Assembly: GCA_045590755.1 (NCBI GenBank)
Contig: JAZNRP010000017.1
Span: forward strand, 1 to 19,184
DNA from: SIG565 sp045590755
GTDB taxonomy: Bacteria; Bacillota; Clostridia; Oscillospirales; Acutalibacteraceae
Length of the DNA: 19,184 nt
Direction: 5' to 3'
In this document: in pieces, positions 8,348 through 15,984 of the stretch
Position numbering within the stretch: position 1 is the stretch's first letter
How the letters are laid out: each line of letters begins with the position of its first letter
Notes under the pieces: model-generated
The model's database searches: none
What the model was told of the DNA's origin: nothing
What the model saw: the letters and a program-made list of their open reading frames with translations, nothing else
Program-made: the position numbers and the translations under genes

Positions 8348-9568
8348 TTGTTTTGCGAGAACGAACTGCGCTTTTTGTGCAGTACACTTAAAAAGTGTCG
8401 AGTCAATGTAACTTTTTCAAGCCCCGAAACATTTAGAGAAAAACTTTTTAGTGAAGGCTTTAAAAATATCTTTGCCGACTTTGACAAGGTTAATCTTTTT
8501 AAAGATTTTGATGGTAAAATAAATCCATACACGATATACAGAGCGACAACACCCTTTAAATTGAATTTTATGTTTTTTGTTTTACCCCAGGTATCAGAGC
8601 CGACGGCGGTAATAATAGGGCCGTATCTCAATAAAAACATAAGCGGAGCTTCGGTGCTTGAAATAGGGGAACGGTTCGGTGTTGAACCCCGAAATCAAAG
8701 ATTACTTGAAAGCTATTATTCGGCTGTCCCTATAATTGAGGACGCTGCACATATATGGATTATGCTTGAAGCCTTTGCTGAGCAGATATGGGGTGGGACA
8801 AGCGGTTTTTCTGTTTCAGAAATTCAATCTGCTAATGAAAACGATTATTTCGGTTTTAAGCAGTCTAATGATAAAAATGTGGATGTACTGCTTAATATGA
8901 AGCTTATGGAAGAACGCTACGCCTTTGAAAATGAGCTTATAAATGCGGTTATGAACGGTCAGGTGCATAGGGTGGAGCAGTTTGTATCAAATCTTACTTC
9001 CACCGGCTTCGAAAAGCGACTTGCCGACCCACTTCGCAATTTAAAAAATTACAGTATTATAATGAACACAATTTTGCGAAAAGCGGCTGAAAGCGGCGGT
9101 GTGCATCCAATACACATAAACGATGTATCATCTGATTTTGCTGTACGAATTGAAAAATTGACCTTTGTAAAAGATGTTCAGGAGCTAATGCGCGAAATGT
9201 TTGTGTCCTATTGCCGCCTTGTAAGGAACCATTCGCTAAAAAAATATTCCTTGGCGGTGCAAAAGGCAATTATACTCATACATTCTGATTTATCGGCAAA
9301 TCTTACTTTAAGCACATTGGCCGATGCCCAGAATATAAGCCCGGGGTATTTGTCTGCCGTTTTCAAACGGGAAACCGGCAAAACACTCACCCAGTATATA
9401 ACAGATGAGCGTATAAAACAGGCGAAATACCTGCTTTCAACTACAAGACTGCAAATTCAGACCGTGGCGCTCCATTGCGGTATTGTAGATGTTCAGTATT
9501 TTTCAAAAATATTCAAGAAAAATACGGGCAAAACCCCTAAGGAATATAGGGAAGAAATAAGAAATTAA
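8348..9568 (+). CDS. AraC-family transcriptional regulator, first copy
   Basis: DNA-binding regulator probably controlling the divergent transporter-GH2 and uxuA operons. The last 100 residues hold the double helix-turn-helix of the AraC/XylS family (LTLSTLADAQNISPGYLSAVFKRETGKT, then VALHCGIVDVQYFSKIFKKNTGKTPKEYR). The remaining 300 residues are not a recognisable cupin or receiver domain and probably form the ligand-sensing part. I chose the TTG at 8348 because GAAAGGGGG (8332-8340) lies 7 bases before it. A TTG at 8318, 30 bases earlier, has no such site. The product is then about 406 residues. uxuA starts 22 bases after its stop, so the regulator is the first gene of the operon it probably controls. 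The effector (mannonate, fructuronate or the intact glycoside) is unknown. Confidence 0.9.
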   Translation: MFCENELRFLCSTLKKCRVNVTFSSPETFREKLFSEGFKNIFADFDKVNLFKDFDGKINPYTIYRATTPFKLNFMFFVLPQVSEPTAVIIGPYLNKNISGASVLEIGERFGVEPRNQRLLESYYSAVPIIEDAAHIWIMLEAFAEQIWGGTSGFSVSEIQSANENDYFGFKQSNDKNVDVLLNMKLMEERYAFENELINAVMNGQVHRVEQFVSNLTSTGFEKRLADPLRNLKNYSIIMNTILRKAAESGGVHPIHINDVSSDFAVRIEKLTFVKDVQELMREMFVSYCRLVRNHSLKKYSLAVQKAIILIHSDLSANLTLSTLADAQNISPGYLSAVFKRETGKTLTQYITDERIKQAKYLLSTTRLQIQTVALHCGIVDVQYFSKIFKKNTGKTPKEYREEIRN

Positions 9569-9590
9569 TTTTTAATATATGGAGGTTCTT

Positions 9591-10670
9591 ATGAAAATGA
9601 CATTCCGCTGGTACGGCGAAGGTAACGACCGTATCAAACTGTCCGACATTAAACAGATTCCCGGTGTGGACGGCATCGTATGGGCGCTTCACCACAAAAT
9701 GCCGGGTGAAGTCTGGGAAGAAGAAGAAATTGCCGAAGTAAAGCGTCAGCTCGATGAATACGGCTTTAATATGGATGTGGTCGAAAGCGTTAATGTGCAC
9801 GACGACATTAAAATAGGTCTTCCGTCCAGAGACAGATATATTGAAAACTACAAAACCACTATTAAAAATCTTTCAAAATTCGGCGTTAAGGTAATATGCT
9901 ATAACTTTATGCCTATTTTTGACTGGACAAGAAGTGACCTTTTCCATCCCGTAGGTGATGGCTCCACCGCACTCTTCTATGAGAAGAATATGATTCAGGA
10001 TGACTATAATGCTATGGCAAAGTATATTCTCGATTTTACCGAGAAATACAATATGTCTTTTCCGGGTTGGGAGCCCGAGCGTATGGCAAAGCTTGATGAG
10101 TTATTTAAAGCCTATGAGGGCGTAGACCACGAAAAACTCTGGGCAAACCTTAAATACTTCCTTGAAGCAATTATGCCCACCTGCCGTGAGTGCGATATAA
10201 AAATGGCAATCCATATGGATGACCCACCGTGGGACATTTTTGGTCTTCCGCGTTTACTTGTAAACCAAGAAAATATCGACCGTTTCTTAAAAATGGTTGA
10301 TGATGAATATAACTGTTTAACACTTTGCTCGGGTAGTCTTAATGCCGACCCGAACAACAATGTGGCAGAGATTGTCCGCAAACATTGTGATAGAATTGCT
10401 TTTGCCCATATAAGAAATGTAAAGCATTTCGAAAATGGCGATTTCTCGGAAGCCAGTCATAGAGATTGCGATGGAGATACAGGTATACTCGAAATACTCA
10501 AAGCATATCACGACTGCTCTTATAAAGGATATATCCGCCCCGACCACGGCAGACACCTTTGGGATGAAGGCCCAGGTAATGTGCGCCCCGGTTACGGACT
10601 TTACGATAGAGCACTCGGCATTATGTATATGTTAGGCGTATGGGACTGCTTAGAAAAGTTTGATAAATAA
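9591..10670 (+). CDS. uxuA: D-mannonate dehydratase
   Basis: Converts D-mannonate to 2-dehydro-3-deoxy-D-gluconate (KDG) plus water in hexuronate catabolism (EC 4.2.1.8), using a divalent metal. The 359-residue sequence matches UxuA throughout: MKMTFRWYGEGND at the start, then CYNFMPIFDWTRSDL, the long SFPGWEPE helix region and RPDHGRHLW. Candidate metal ligands are H208 (AIHMDDPP), C246 (TLCSGS), H273 (FAHIRN) and D318 (RPDHGR), consistent with the His/Cys/His/Asp set of the family. The start at 9591 has GGAGG 5 bases upstream. An ATG at 9579 would bury that site within the gene. It is followed after 12 bases by the SDR gene. Confidence 0.96.
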   Translation: MKMTFRWYGEGNDRIKLSDIKQIPGVDGIVWALHHKMPGEVWEEEEIAEVKRQLDEYGFNMDVVESVNVHDDIKIGLPSRDRYIENYKTTIKNLSKFGVKVICYNFMPIFDWTRSDLFHPVGDGSTALFYEKNMIQDDYNAMAKYILDFTEKYNMSFPGWEPERMAKLDELFKAYEGVDHEKLWANLKYFLEAIMPTCRECDIKMAIHMDDPPWDIFGLPRLLVNQENIDRFLKMVDDEYNCLTLCSGSLNADPNNNVAEIVRKHCDRIAFAHIRNVKHFENGDFSEASHRDCDGDTGILEILKAYHDCSYKGYIRPDHGRHLWDEGPGNVRPGYGLYDRALGIMYMLGVWDCLEKFDK

Positions 10671-10682
10671 GGAGAAATGAAA

Positions 10683-11528
10683 ATGATTAATTTACCACTT
10701 AATATTGATTATAGCGGCAAGGTTGTTGTTGTAACAGGTGCGGGCGGACTTATCTGCGGCACTATGGCACGTGCATTTGCACAGTGTGGCGCTAAAGTTG
10801 CGGCGCTTGACCTTAACGAAGATGCCGTTAAAAAATTAGCAGATGAATTAAAGAGTGAAGGATTTATTTGCGAAGGTTACAAGGCAAACGTACTTGATAG
10901 TGAACAATTAAAGGGCGTGTGCGAACAGGTTAAAAAAGATTTAGGCAGTTGCGATATACTTGTAAACGGCGCAGGCGGTAATAATCCGAGAGCCACAACC
11001 GATAACGAATATCAGCACGAAGCAACCGAGAGTAGCAAAACATTCTTTGATTTAGATTCTGACGGAGTTGATTTTGTATTTAAACTCAACTTCCAAGGTA
11101 CGCTTTTACCCACACAGGTTTTTGCGCGTGATATGGTAGAAAAGAAAAGCGGTACAATACTCAATATTTCTTCAATGAATGCCTATACACCGCTTACAAA
11201 AATCCCTGCATATTCTGCGGCAAAAGCGGGTATCTCTAACTTTACACAGTGGTTAGCAACCCACTTTGCAGGTACGGGAATCCGTTGTAATGCCATAGCA
11301 CCCGGATTTTTGGTTTCGGCTCAAAACAAGGCATTGCTTTTTAACGAAGACGGCACACCCACAAAGCGTAGCCAAAAGATTTTAAACGGCACACCTACAA
11401 ATAGATTTGTTGATAGCGAAGAACTTATCGGTGCTACACTTTTCCTTTGCGACGATAAAAGTGCTTCGGCAATAACAGGGGTTGTACTTCCCGTTGATGC
11501 AGGTTTTGCCGCATATTCGGGTGTATAA
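10683..11528 (+). CDS. uxuB: SDR-type fructuronate reductase / D-mannonate oxidoreductase
   Basis: Probably interconverts D-fructuronate and D-mannonate with NAD(P)H, the step before UxuA. It is a 281-residue short-chain dehydrogenase with the cofactor loop TGAGGLICG (about 18-26), D43 after strand 2 (suggesting NAD(H) preference), and NGAGG (95-99). The catalytic residues are S164, Y177 and K181 (YSAAK). The insert around GGNNPRATTDNEYQ and the FDLDSDGVDFVFKLNFQGTLLPTQVF segment are typical of the Firmicutes mannonate oxidoreductases (B. subtilis YjmF type), not of the long-chain E. coli UxuB fold. AAGGAG (10669-10674) fits the ATG at 10683 (8 bases). The ATG at 10677 would be only 2 bases away. 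Tight coupling to uxuA supports the role. Confidence 0.85.
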   Translation: MINLPLNIDYSGKVVVVTGAGGLICGTMARAFAQCGAKVAALDLNEDAVKKLADELKSEGFICEGYKANVLDSEQLKGVCEQVKKDLGSCDILVNGAGGNNPRATTDNEYQHEATESSKTFFDLDSDGVDFVFKLNFQGTLLPTQVFARDMVEKKSGTILNISSMNAYTPLTKIPAYSAAKAGISNFTQWLATHFAGTGIRCNAIAPGFLVSAQNKALLFNEDGTPTKRSQKILNGTPTNRFVDSEELIGATLFLCDDKSASAITGVVLPVDAGFAAYSGV

Positions 11529-11531
11529 AAT

Positions 11532-11729
11532 ATGAAAATTACATTAAATCCCGATAAAGAGATAGTAAAGGTAGTAAAAGAGGGACTTAAAAAAACAGGC
11601 GGCTACTGTCCGTGTGTAAGGGAACAAAATGAAGACACAAAATGTATGTGTACCGAGTTTAAAAGGCAAATAGCCGACCCCGATTTTGAGGGCTTTTGCC
11701 ACTGTATGCTTTACTATAAGTCAAAATAA
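11532..11729 (+). CDS. Minimal ferredoxin-thioredoxin reductase catalytic-subunit-like protein
   Basis: A 65-residue protein with three Cys-X-Cys motifs in the order found in the FTR catalytic (beta) chain: CPC (26-28), CMC (38-40) and CHC (56-58). In the plant enzyme the spacing is CPC-x16-CPC-x8-CHC. Here it is x9 and x15, so the core is shorter and rearranged. By analogy C26, C38, C40 and C56 could hold a [4Fe-4S] cluster and C28/C58 the redox disulfide. It starts 3 bases after the SDR stop with no clear ribosome binding site, suggesting translational coupling. The thioredoxin gene follows 12 bases later, which strongly suggests that it passes electrons from ferredoxin to that thioredoxin. 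No FTR variable subunit and no NADPH-thioredoxin reductase gene are present in the window. Confidence 0.82.
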   Translation: MKITLNPDKEIVKVVKEGLKKTGGYCPCVREQNEDTKCMCTEFKRQIADPDFEGFCHCMLYYKSK

Positions 11730-11741
11730 AGGAGAATAATT

Positions 11742-12056
11742 ATGGCTGAAGTTGTAATAACAAAAGATAACTTTGAAAACGAAGTTATTGATTCTCAAAA
11801 AATGGTTTTGCTTGACTTTTGGGCAACTTGGTGCGGCCCTTGTAGAATGATAGCACCCGTAGTTGAAGAAGTGGCCGAAGAGTACGAAGATATATTAAAA
11901 GTGGGCAAGATAAACGTGGATGAAGAACCCGAACTTGCTAATATGTTTAATATAACAAGCATACCCACTTTGGTGGTCTTTAAAGACGGCCAAATTACCG
12001 ATACTTCTTTGGGTTACAAAACCAAAGAGCAAATACTTGCACTACTCGGAATATAA
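11742..12056 (+). CDS. trxA: Thioredoxin
   Basis: Small cytoplasmic dithiol-disulfide carrier. It has 104 residues with the classical active site WCGPC (30-34), DFWATWCGPCR context, and the cis-proline loop SIPTLVVFKDG. The length is typical. AAGGAG lies 7 bases before the ATG. It is the last gene of the araC-uxuA operon and pairs with the FTR-like gene just upstream. Target proteins are unknown; housekeeping use is possible. Confidence 0.96.
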   Translation: MAEVVITKDNFENEVIDSQKMVLLDFWATWCGPCRMIAPVVEEVAEEYEDILKVGKINVDEEPELANMFNITSIPTLVVFKDGQITDTSLGYKTKEQILALLGI

Positions 12057-12072
12057 AGCAAAATCTTACAAG

Positions 12073-12112
12073 AAAACCGCAATTTTTTTCTTGAAAAATA
12101 TTGCGGTTTTTT
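12073..12112 (+). terminator. Intrinsic terminator after thioredoxin
   Basis: AAAACCGCAAT (12073-12083) pairs with ATTGCGGTTTT (12100-12110). The inner T6 and A5 runs extend the stem past one bulge, and a T run ends at 12112. The hairpin also contains the -35 box of the next operon. Confidence 0.9.
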
Positions 12113-12119
12113 GTATAAT
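12091..12119 (+). promoter_or_regulatory. Sigma-A promoter of the second operon, overlapping the terminator
   Basis: TTGAAA (12091-12096) and a perfect TATAAT (12114-12119) are 17 bp apart. The -35 box lies in the loop and descending arm of the preceding terminator. The expected start near 12126 leaves a leader of about 24 bases before the ATG at 12150. Confidence 0.8.
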
Positions 12120-12149
12120 TAAATTGAAAAAATATCTGGAGGGATGTTT

Positions 12150-13043
12150 ATGAAATTTGCAACAAGCAACTATAGTTTCTGGCAAGCGTACAGAAGTGGC
12201 AAAATGACCTTTATGGAAATAATTTCCAAGACAAAGGAAATGGGTTTTGACGCTATTGAGTTTATTGACTTAATTGTACCCGAAGGTAAAACTGAGGAAG
12301 AATTTGCTTATGAAGTAAAGGCAGAATGTGATAGAGTAGGTCTTCCTATCTGCAACTACACAATCAGTGCCGACTTACTTAACAAGGAAATCGGACCCGA
12401 AGTAGAACGCATTAAGAAGAAGATAGATATCGCCGCAATTCTCGGTGCGGAAGGTGTACGTCATGATGCGGGTAACATCTATTCACAAGATAACCCGAGA
12501 AATCAGCGCGGTCTTTACAATGAAATTGACCGAATTGCTGATGCTTGTCGCGAAATTACCGAATATGCTGCAACAAAAGGTATCAAGACAATGGTTGAAA
12601 ACCACGGCCAACTCTTACAAGCAGGTGCAACACTTGAATTACTTGTAAACAAGGTTAACCACCCGAATTTTGGCGTGCTTTGCGATTTCGGTAACTTCTC
12701 AGCTGTTGATGATAATAATGTAATGGCAACATCTACCGTAGCACCTTATACATTCTTTGCACATGCTAAGGACTTGTTATTAAGAGATGGTAACTGTGTT
12801 AACCCCGGTAAAGGTTGGCACCGTACAAAAGGCGGAAACTATGTGCGCGGCACTATTTTTGGCCATGGCGATATAAATGTTTACCACTGCTTAAAGAATC
12901 TTTACAAGGTCGGTTACAGGGGCTATGTAAGTATTGAATACGAAGGCCTTGAAGATTGCTTGTATGGTATTCAGGCAGGTCTTGACAATCTCCGTCAGTA
13001 CAAAAAGATTCTTGAACAGGAATTCGAAGAAATTCCGTGGTAA
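12150..13043 (+). CDS. Xylose-isomerase-like TIM barrel enzyme, first (AP-endonuclease-2 fold)
   Basis: Cytoplasmic metal-dependent sugar-converting enzyme of the sugar phosphate isomerase/epimerase superfamily; members are isomerases, epimerases, dehydratases or keto-sugar lyases. In the 297-residue product the expected metal ligands are E150 (MVENHG), D179 (LCDFGN), H205 (FAHAKD) and E263 (SIEYEG). H105 in RHDAGN is a further candidate active-site residue. GGAGGG (12138-12143) lies 6 bases before the ATG at 12150; the ATG at 12144 directly abuts it and is unlikely. It is the first gene of an operon with a second barrel and a Gfo/Idh dehydrogenase. The barrel partner differs strongly in sequence, so this is not a recent duplication. 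The substrate is not known. Confidence 0.88.
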   Translation: MKFATSNYSFWQAYRSGKMTFMEIISKTKEMGFDAIEFIDLIVPEGKTEEEFAYEVKAECDRVGLPICNYTISADLLNKEIGPEVERIKKKIDIAAILGAEGVRHDAGNIYSQDNPRNQRGLYNEIDRIADACREITEYAATKGIKTMVENHGQLLQAGATLELLVNKVNHPNFGVLCDFGNFSAVDDNNVMATSTVAPYTFFAHAKDLLLRDGNCVNPGKGWHRTKGGNYVRGTIFGHGDINVYHCLKNLYKVGYRGYVSIEYEGLEDCLYGIQAGLDNLRQYKKILEQEFEEIPW

Positions 13044-13069
13044 ACAAAAACTTTAAAGGAGAAAATATT

Positions 13070-13921
13070 ATGTATAAGTTTCCAATCGGCGTTATGATGG
13101 AATCTTTCTGCAAACCCATTGAAGAATCTCTTGATATCGCAGCAAAAATGGGCGCTAAAGGTATTCAGATGTACGCTATCGACAACTACAGCGCAGAAAA
13201 ACTTTCGGCAGAAGCTCGTAAAGAACTTCTTAAAAAGTTAACCGATAGAGGACTCGTTTTTTCTGCAATATGCGGTGATTTTGGTCACGGTTTCGGTTAC
13301 CCCGAACTCAATGATGAACTTGTTGAGCGCTCAAAGAGAACCTTGGATTTAGCACTTGAGCTCGGCACAAATATAGTTACTACACATATCGGTGTTGTGC
13401 CGGATGATGTTAATCATCCCCGTTACAAGATTATGCAGGAAGCATGTTTCAAGATTGCTGAATATGCAAATAAGAATAACGGCTTCTTCGCAGTTGAAAC
13501 CGGTCCTGAATCAGCAGATGTTCTTAAAGGATTTTTGGATTCACTCGGTTCTAAGGGTGTTAGCGTTAACTTCGACCCGGCAAACCTTGTAATGATTAAA
13601 AATGAAAATGTTGTTAAGGCTGTACATACATTGAAAGATTACATCGTTCATACTCATGCGAAGGACGGCATTTTCTACAAACCCTGTATTCCTGAATATA
13701 CATATAATGTTGTTCGTGATATACCGGCAGGTTATACTACTGAAGGTTGTTGCGAAGAAGTGGCTCTCGGTACAGGCGGTGTTCCTTATAAGGAATACTT
13801 ACAGGCGCCTGATGATATCGGTTATAAGGGTTTCTTGACAATTGAACGCGAAGTTGGAGCAAATCCGACTGCGGATATACAAACAGCTTATGATTTCTTA
13901 AAGAAACTGGAGGAAGAATAA
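13070..13921 (+). CDS. Xylose-isomerase-like TIM barrel enzyme, second
   Basis: A 283-residue member of the same superfamily as the gene before it but clearly a different subfamily. Candidate metal ligands are E143 (AVETGPE), D169 (NFDPAN), H196 (HTHAKD) and E259 (TIEREVG). The ATG at 13070 has AAAGGAG 8 bases upstream; a GTG at 13037 overlaps the previous gene and has no site. The stop is 1 base from the start of the Gfo/Idh gene, whose ribosome binding site (GGAGG at 13909-13913) lies inside this gene, so the two are probably coupled. It may act on the product of the dehydrogenase, but the reaction is not readable. Confidence 0.88.
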   Translation: MYKFPIGVMMESFCKPIEESLDIAAKMGAKGIQMYAIDNYSAEKLSAEARKELLKKLTDRGLVFSAICGDFGHGFGYPELNDELVERSKRTLDLALELGTNIVTTHIGVVPDDVNHPRYKIMQEACFKIAEYANKNNGFFAVETGPESADVLKGFLDSLGSKGVSVNFDPANLVMIKNENVVKAVHTLKDYIVHTHAKDGIFYKPCIPEYTYNVVRDIPAGYTTEGCCEEVALGTGGVPYKEYLQAPDDIGYKGFLTIEREVGANPTADIQTAYDFLKKLEEE

Positions 13922-13922
13922 A

Positions 13923-15032
13923 ATGGCAGATAATAATCCTATCGCAACCCCTGAACACAAAATCGCAGAAGAATATACCGGTAAAAAGGTAAGAATCGGT
14001 ATTGTAGGTGCAGGTAATATTTCCGAAACCCACTTGCATGCCTACAAGGAAGTACCGCAGGTTGAAATTGCTGCAATTTGCGATATTGATGAAAAGCGTG
14101 TTAAAATGACTGCTGACCAATTTGGTATTGAAAAGCGTTATTTAAGCATTGAAGAAATGATTGCCGCAGAAGAGCTTGATGCAGTTGACGTTTGCGTTTG
14201 GAACTGCAACCACGCTAAATGTGCTATCTATGCATTAGAGCATAACCTTCATGTAATCTGCGAAAAGCCGATGGCTACAACAGTCGAAGAATGCGAAGCT
14301 ATGAAGGCCGCTGCAGAAAAATCGGGCAAGGTTCTTATGTTGGCTTTCGTTCGTGTATTCACAAATGAAACAGATATTGTTGAAGAATATAAAGAGGAAA
14401 TCGGCGACATTTACTATGCAAAAATGTCGGTTTGCCGTCGTCACGGCGCACCTGGCGGTTGGTTCTGTGATAGTGCTCGCTCAGGCGGTGGTCCGGTTAT
14501 CGACCTTGCTGTACATGTGCTTTCTCAGATTTACTTTAACTTAGGTAGAGTTAAGCCGGTTTCTGTATACGCTATGACCAATAAGGCTATCGGTAACCGT
14601 CCTAACCTTAAAAATAAGGTTACATATACTCCTTACCCGAGTAAGTTTGATACAGGCATTATCGATACTGAAGACTTCGGCGCAGCGCTTGTTCGTTTTG
14701 AAAATGGTGCAGTTATCGAAGTTGAAGCCAGCTATGATATGCATATGGAACCTGAGGGAAGCTTTGATATTTACGGCACCAAGGGTGGCATAAGATTGGT
14801 AGACGGTAAAAACCCTGTTCTTTACACTGATGTTAAAGACCGTATGGTAAATATGGAAATAGTTCGTCCGGCTCAAGTTCGTAAGCCCTTCGTTGAAGAA
14901 CTTACACACTTTGCTGATTGTGTACTTAACGGTACACCCTGCAAAACTACTGCGGATGACGGTATCAATATTACAAAAATCCTTACTTCTATCTACAAGT
15001 CTGCAGAAACTCAGCACGAAGTAATTCTTTAA
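13923..15032 (+). CDS. Gfo/Idh/MocA-family oxidoreductase
   Basis: NAD(P)-dependent dehydrogenase acting on a sugar, inositol or glycoside. A Rossmann domain is seen at about 20-145, with the GIVGAGN dinucleotide loop (26-32) and the catalytic lysine in EKP (E114-K115-P116). The C-terminal beta-sheet domain has GGGPVIDLAVH (188-198, D194 and H198 candidate active-site residues). Length (369) is normal. The 20-residue N-terminal extension before the Rossmann fold is unremarkable. It is coupled to two TIM barrel genes, a combination seen in inositol and in 3-keto-glycoside pathways. No companion of the DUF6379 (C-glycoside cleavage) type was found here. Confidence 0.93.
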   Translation: MADNNPIATPEHKIAEEYTGKKVRIGIVGAGNISETHLHAYKEVPQVEIAAICDIDEKRVKMTADQFGIEKRYLSIEEMIAAEELDAVDVCVWNCNHAKCAIYALEHNLHVICEKPMATTVEECEAMKAAAEKSGKVLMLAFVRVFTNETDIVEEYKEEIGDIYYAKMSVCRRHGAPGGWFCDSARSGGGPVIDLAVHVLSQIYFNLGRVKPVSVYAMTNKAIGNRPNLKNKVTYTPYPSKFDTGIIDTEDFGAALVRFENGAVIEVEASYDMHMEPEGSFDIYGTKGGIRLVDGKNPVLYTDVKDRMVNMEIVRPAQVRKPFVEELTHFADCVLNGTPCKTTADDGINITKILTSIYKSAETQHEVIL

Positions 15033-15058
15033 TTGTATCCATTTAGGAGAAATCAGTT

Positions 15059-15928
15059 TTGGATAAAACCATTTCTTTCGAATCATTAACACAAAGCAAT
15101 AATGCCTTCCCCGTTATTTTTCATCATAATATGAAAACAGGGGACGGCAGAAACGCAAAGTTTAACTGGCACGAGAACATAGAAATCCTACGCCACAAAA
15201 GTGGCGCAGGATATGTTCAGTGCGGCGAAGAAAAGTTCCCTTTGTATGATAATAATCTAATCGTAGTTAATCCCAATGTGCAACATAGGGTGTATAGCGA
15301 TACGGCTATCGTGTACGACTGCATTATTATCAAAAGAGAGTTTGCTATAAAAAACGGCATAGATACAAGCGACTTTTTATTTGAAAAGGTAATTAAGGAT
15401 GATAATGAGTTAATTGCTCTTTTTGATAATGTGGCAAGACAGTTTGATTTGCCAAGTCGTTTTGAAGAATTGCGTGTTAATGCGGCAACACTCAGTTTTT
15501 TAGCGCAACTTTGTGTTAAGTACGGCAAAGTAATAAATAAAAAAGAAACTACCGATAATAAACAAGCGCATCAGTTGGTTACCGAGGCCATTGATTATAT
15601 AAAGACAAATATCGACAAATCGATAATGCTTGATGATTTGGCCGAGACGGTAGGTGTCAGCAAGTATCATTTTACGCGTGTATTTAAGGACTTTACGGGT
15701 TATACACCAATGCGGTATGTTACCCTTAAAAGATGCGAACTGGCTAAAAGTTTGTTAGCACAAAAGAAGTACACCGTAAGTCAGGTAGCAGCGGCCGTTG
15801 GATTTGAAAATCAAGCGTATTTCTCAAAGGTTTTTCTACTTGAAACAGGTGTAACACCTAAAGAGTATATAGCACCCGAATATGATGAGAAAAAAGCAAA
15901 AGAAATGGTCGAAGCAGATTGTTGCTGA
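15059..15928 (+). CDS. AraC-family transcriptional regulator, second copy
   Basis: A 289-residue regulator with an N-terminal cupin-like ligand domain (about 30-110, with NWHENIEILRHKSGAGYVQ and NNLIVVNPNVQHRV). A C-terminal AraC double helix-turn-helix follows (about 185-275, ending ETGVTPKEYI). The TTG start has AGGAG 9 bases upstream, and the frame has no nearby ATG. It is the last gene of the TIM-barrel operon, 26 bases after the dehydrogenase, so it probably controls this operon and perhaps the convergent beta-helix gene. The cupin domain makes it structurally unlike the first AraC gene, implying a different ligand. Confidence 0.93.
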   Translation: MDKTISFESLTQSNNAFPVIFHHNMKTGDGRNAKFNWHENIEILRHKSGAGYVQCGEEKFPLYDNNLIVVNPNVQHRVYSDTAIVYDCIIIKREFAIKNGIDTSDFLFEKVIKDDNELIALFDNVARQFDLPSRFEELRVNAATLSFLAQLCVKYGKVINKKETTDNKQAHQLVTEAIDYIKTNIDKSIMLDDLAETVGVSKYHFTRVFKDFTGYTPMRYVTLKRCELAKSLLAQKKYTVSQVAAAVGFENQAYFSKVFLLETGVTPKEYIAPEYDEKKAKEMVEADCC

Positions 15929-15940
15929 TAATATTGAAAT

Positions 15941-15975
15941 AAAAAGCCCACTTAGGTTACCTAAGTGGGCTTTTT
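15941..15975. terminator. Bidirectional terminator between convergent genes
   Basis: A 16-bp perfect stem (15941-15956 with 15960-15975) with a 3-base loop is flanked by A and T runs. It serves the second operon on + and the beta-helix gene, ending at 15985, on -. Confidence 0.94.
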
Positions 15976-15984
15976 GTGTTGTTT

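Noticed and set aside
8140..8640. A minus-strand open frame of 166 codons spanning the divergent promoter region
   Set aside because: It is antisense to the AraC N-terminus and crosses the AT-rich control region containing both promoters. The product is a low-complexity Lys/Leu/Phe-rich sequence.
12150..13921. Tandem duplication of one TIM barrel gene
   Set aside because: The two proteins share only the superfamily metal-site pattern. The flanking sequences around E, D, H and E differ throughout, so they are distinct subfamilies.
13923..15032. C-glycoside deglycosylation (Dgp/Dfg) system
   Set aside because: A Gfo/Idh enzyme and TIM barrels are present, but no DUF6379-type small subunit was found in the window. 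Kept only as a distant analogy.
14541..15092. A 183-codon minus-strand open frame
   Set aside because: It is antisense to the dehydrogenase and the AraC start, has no ribosome binding site, and its composition mirrors the real gene.
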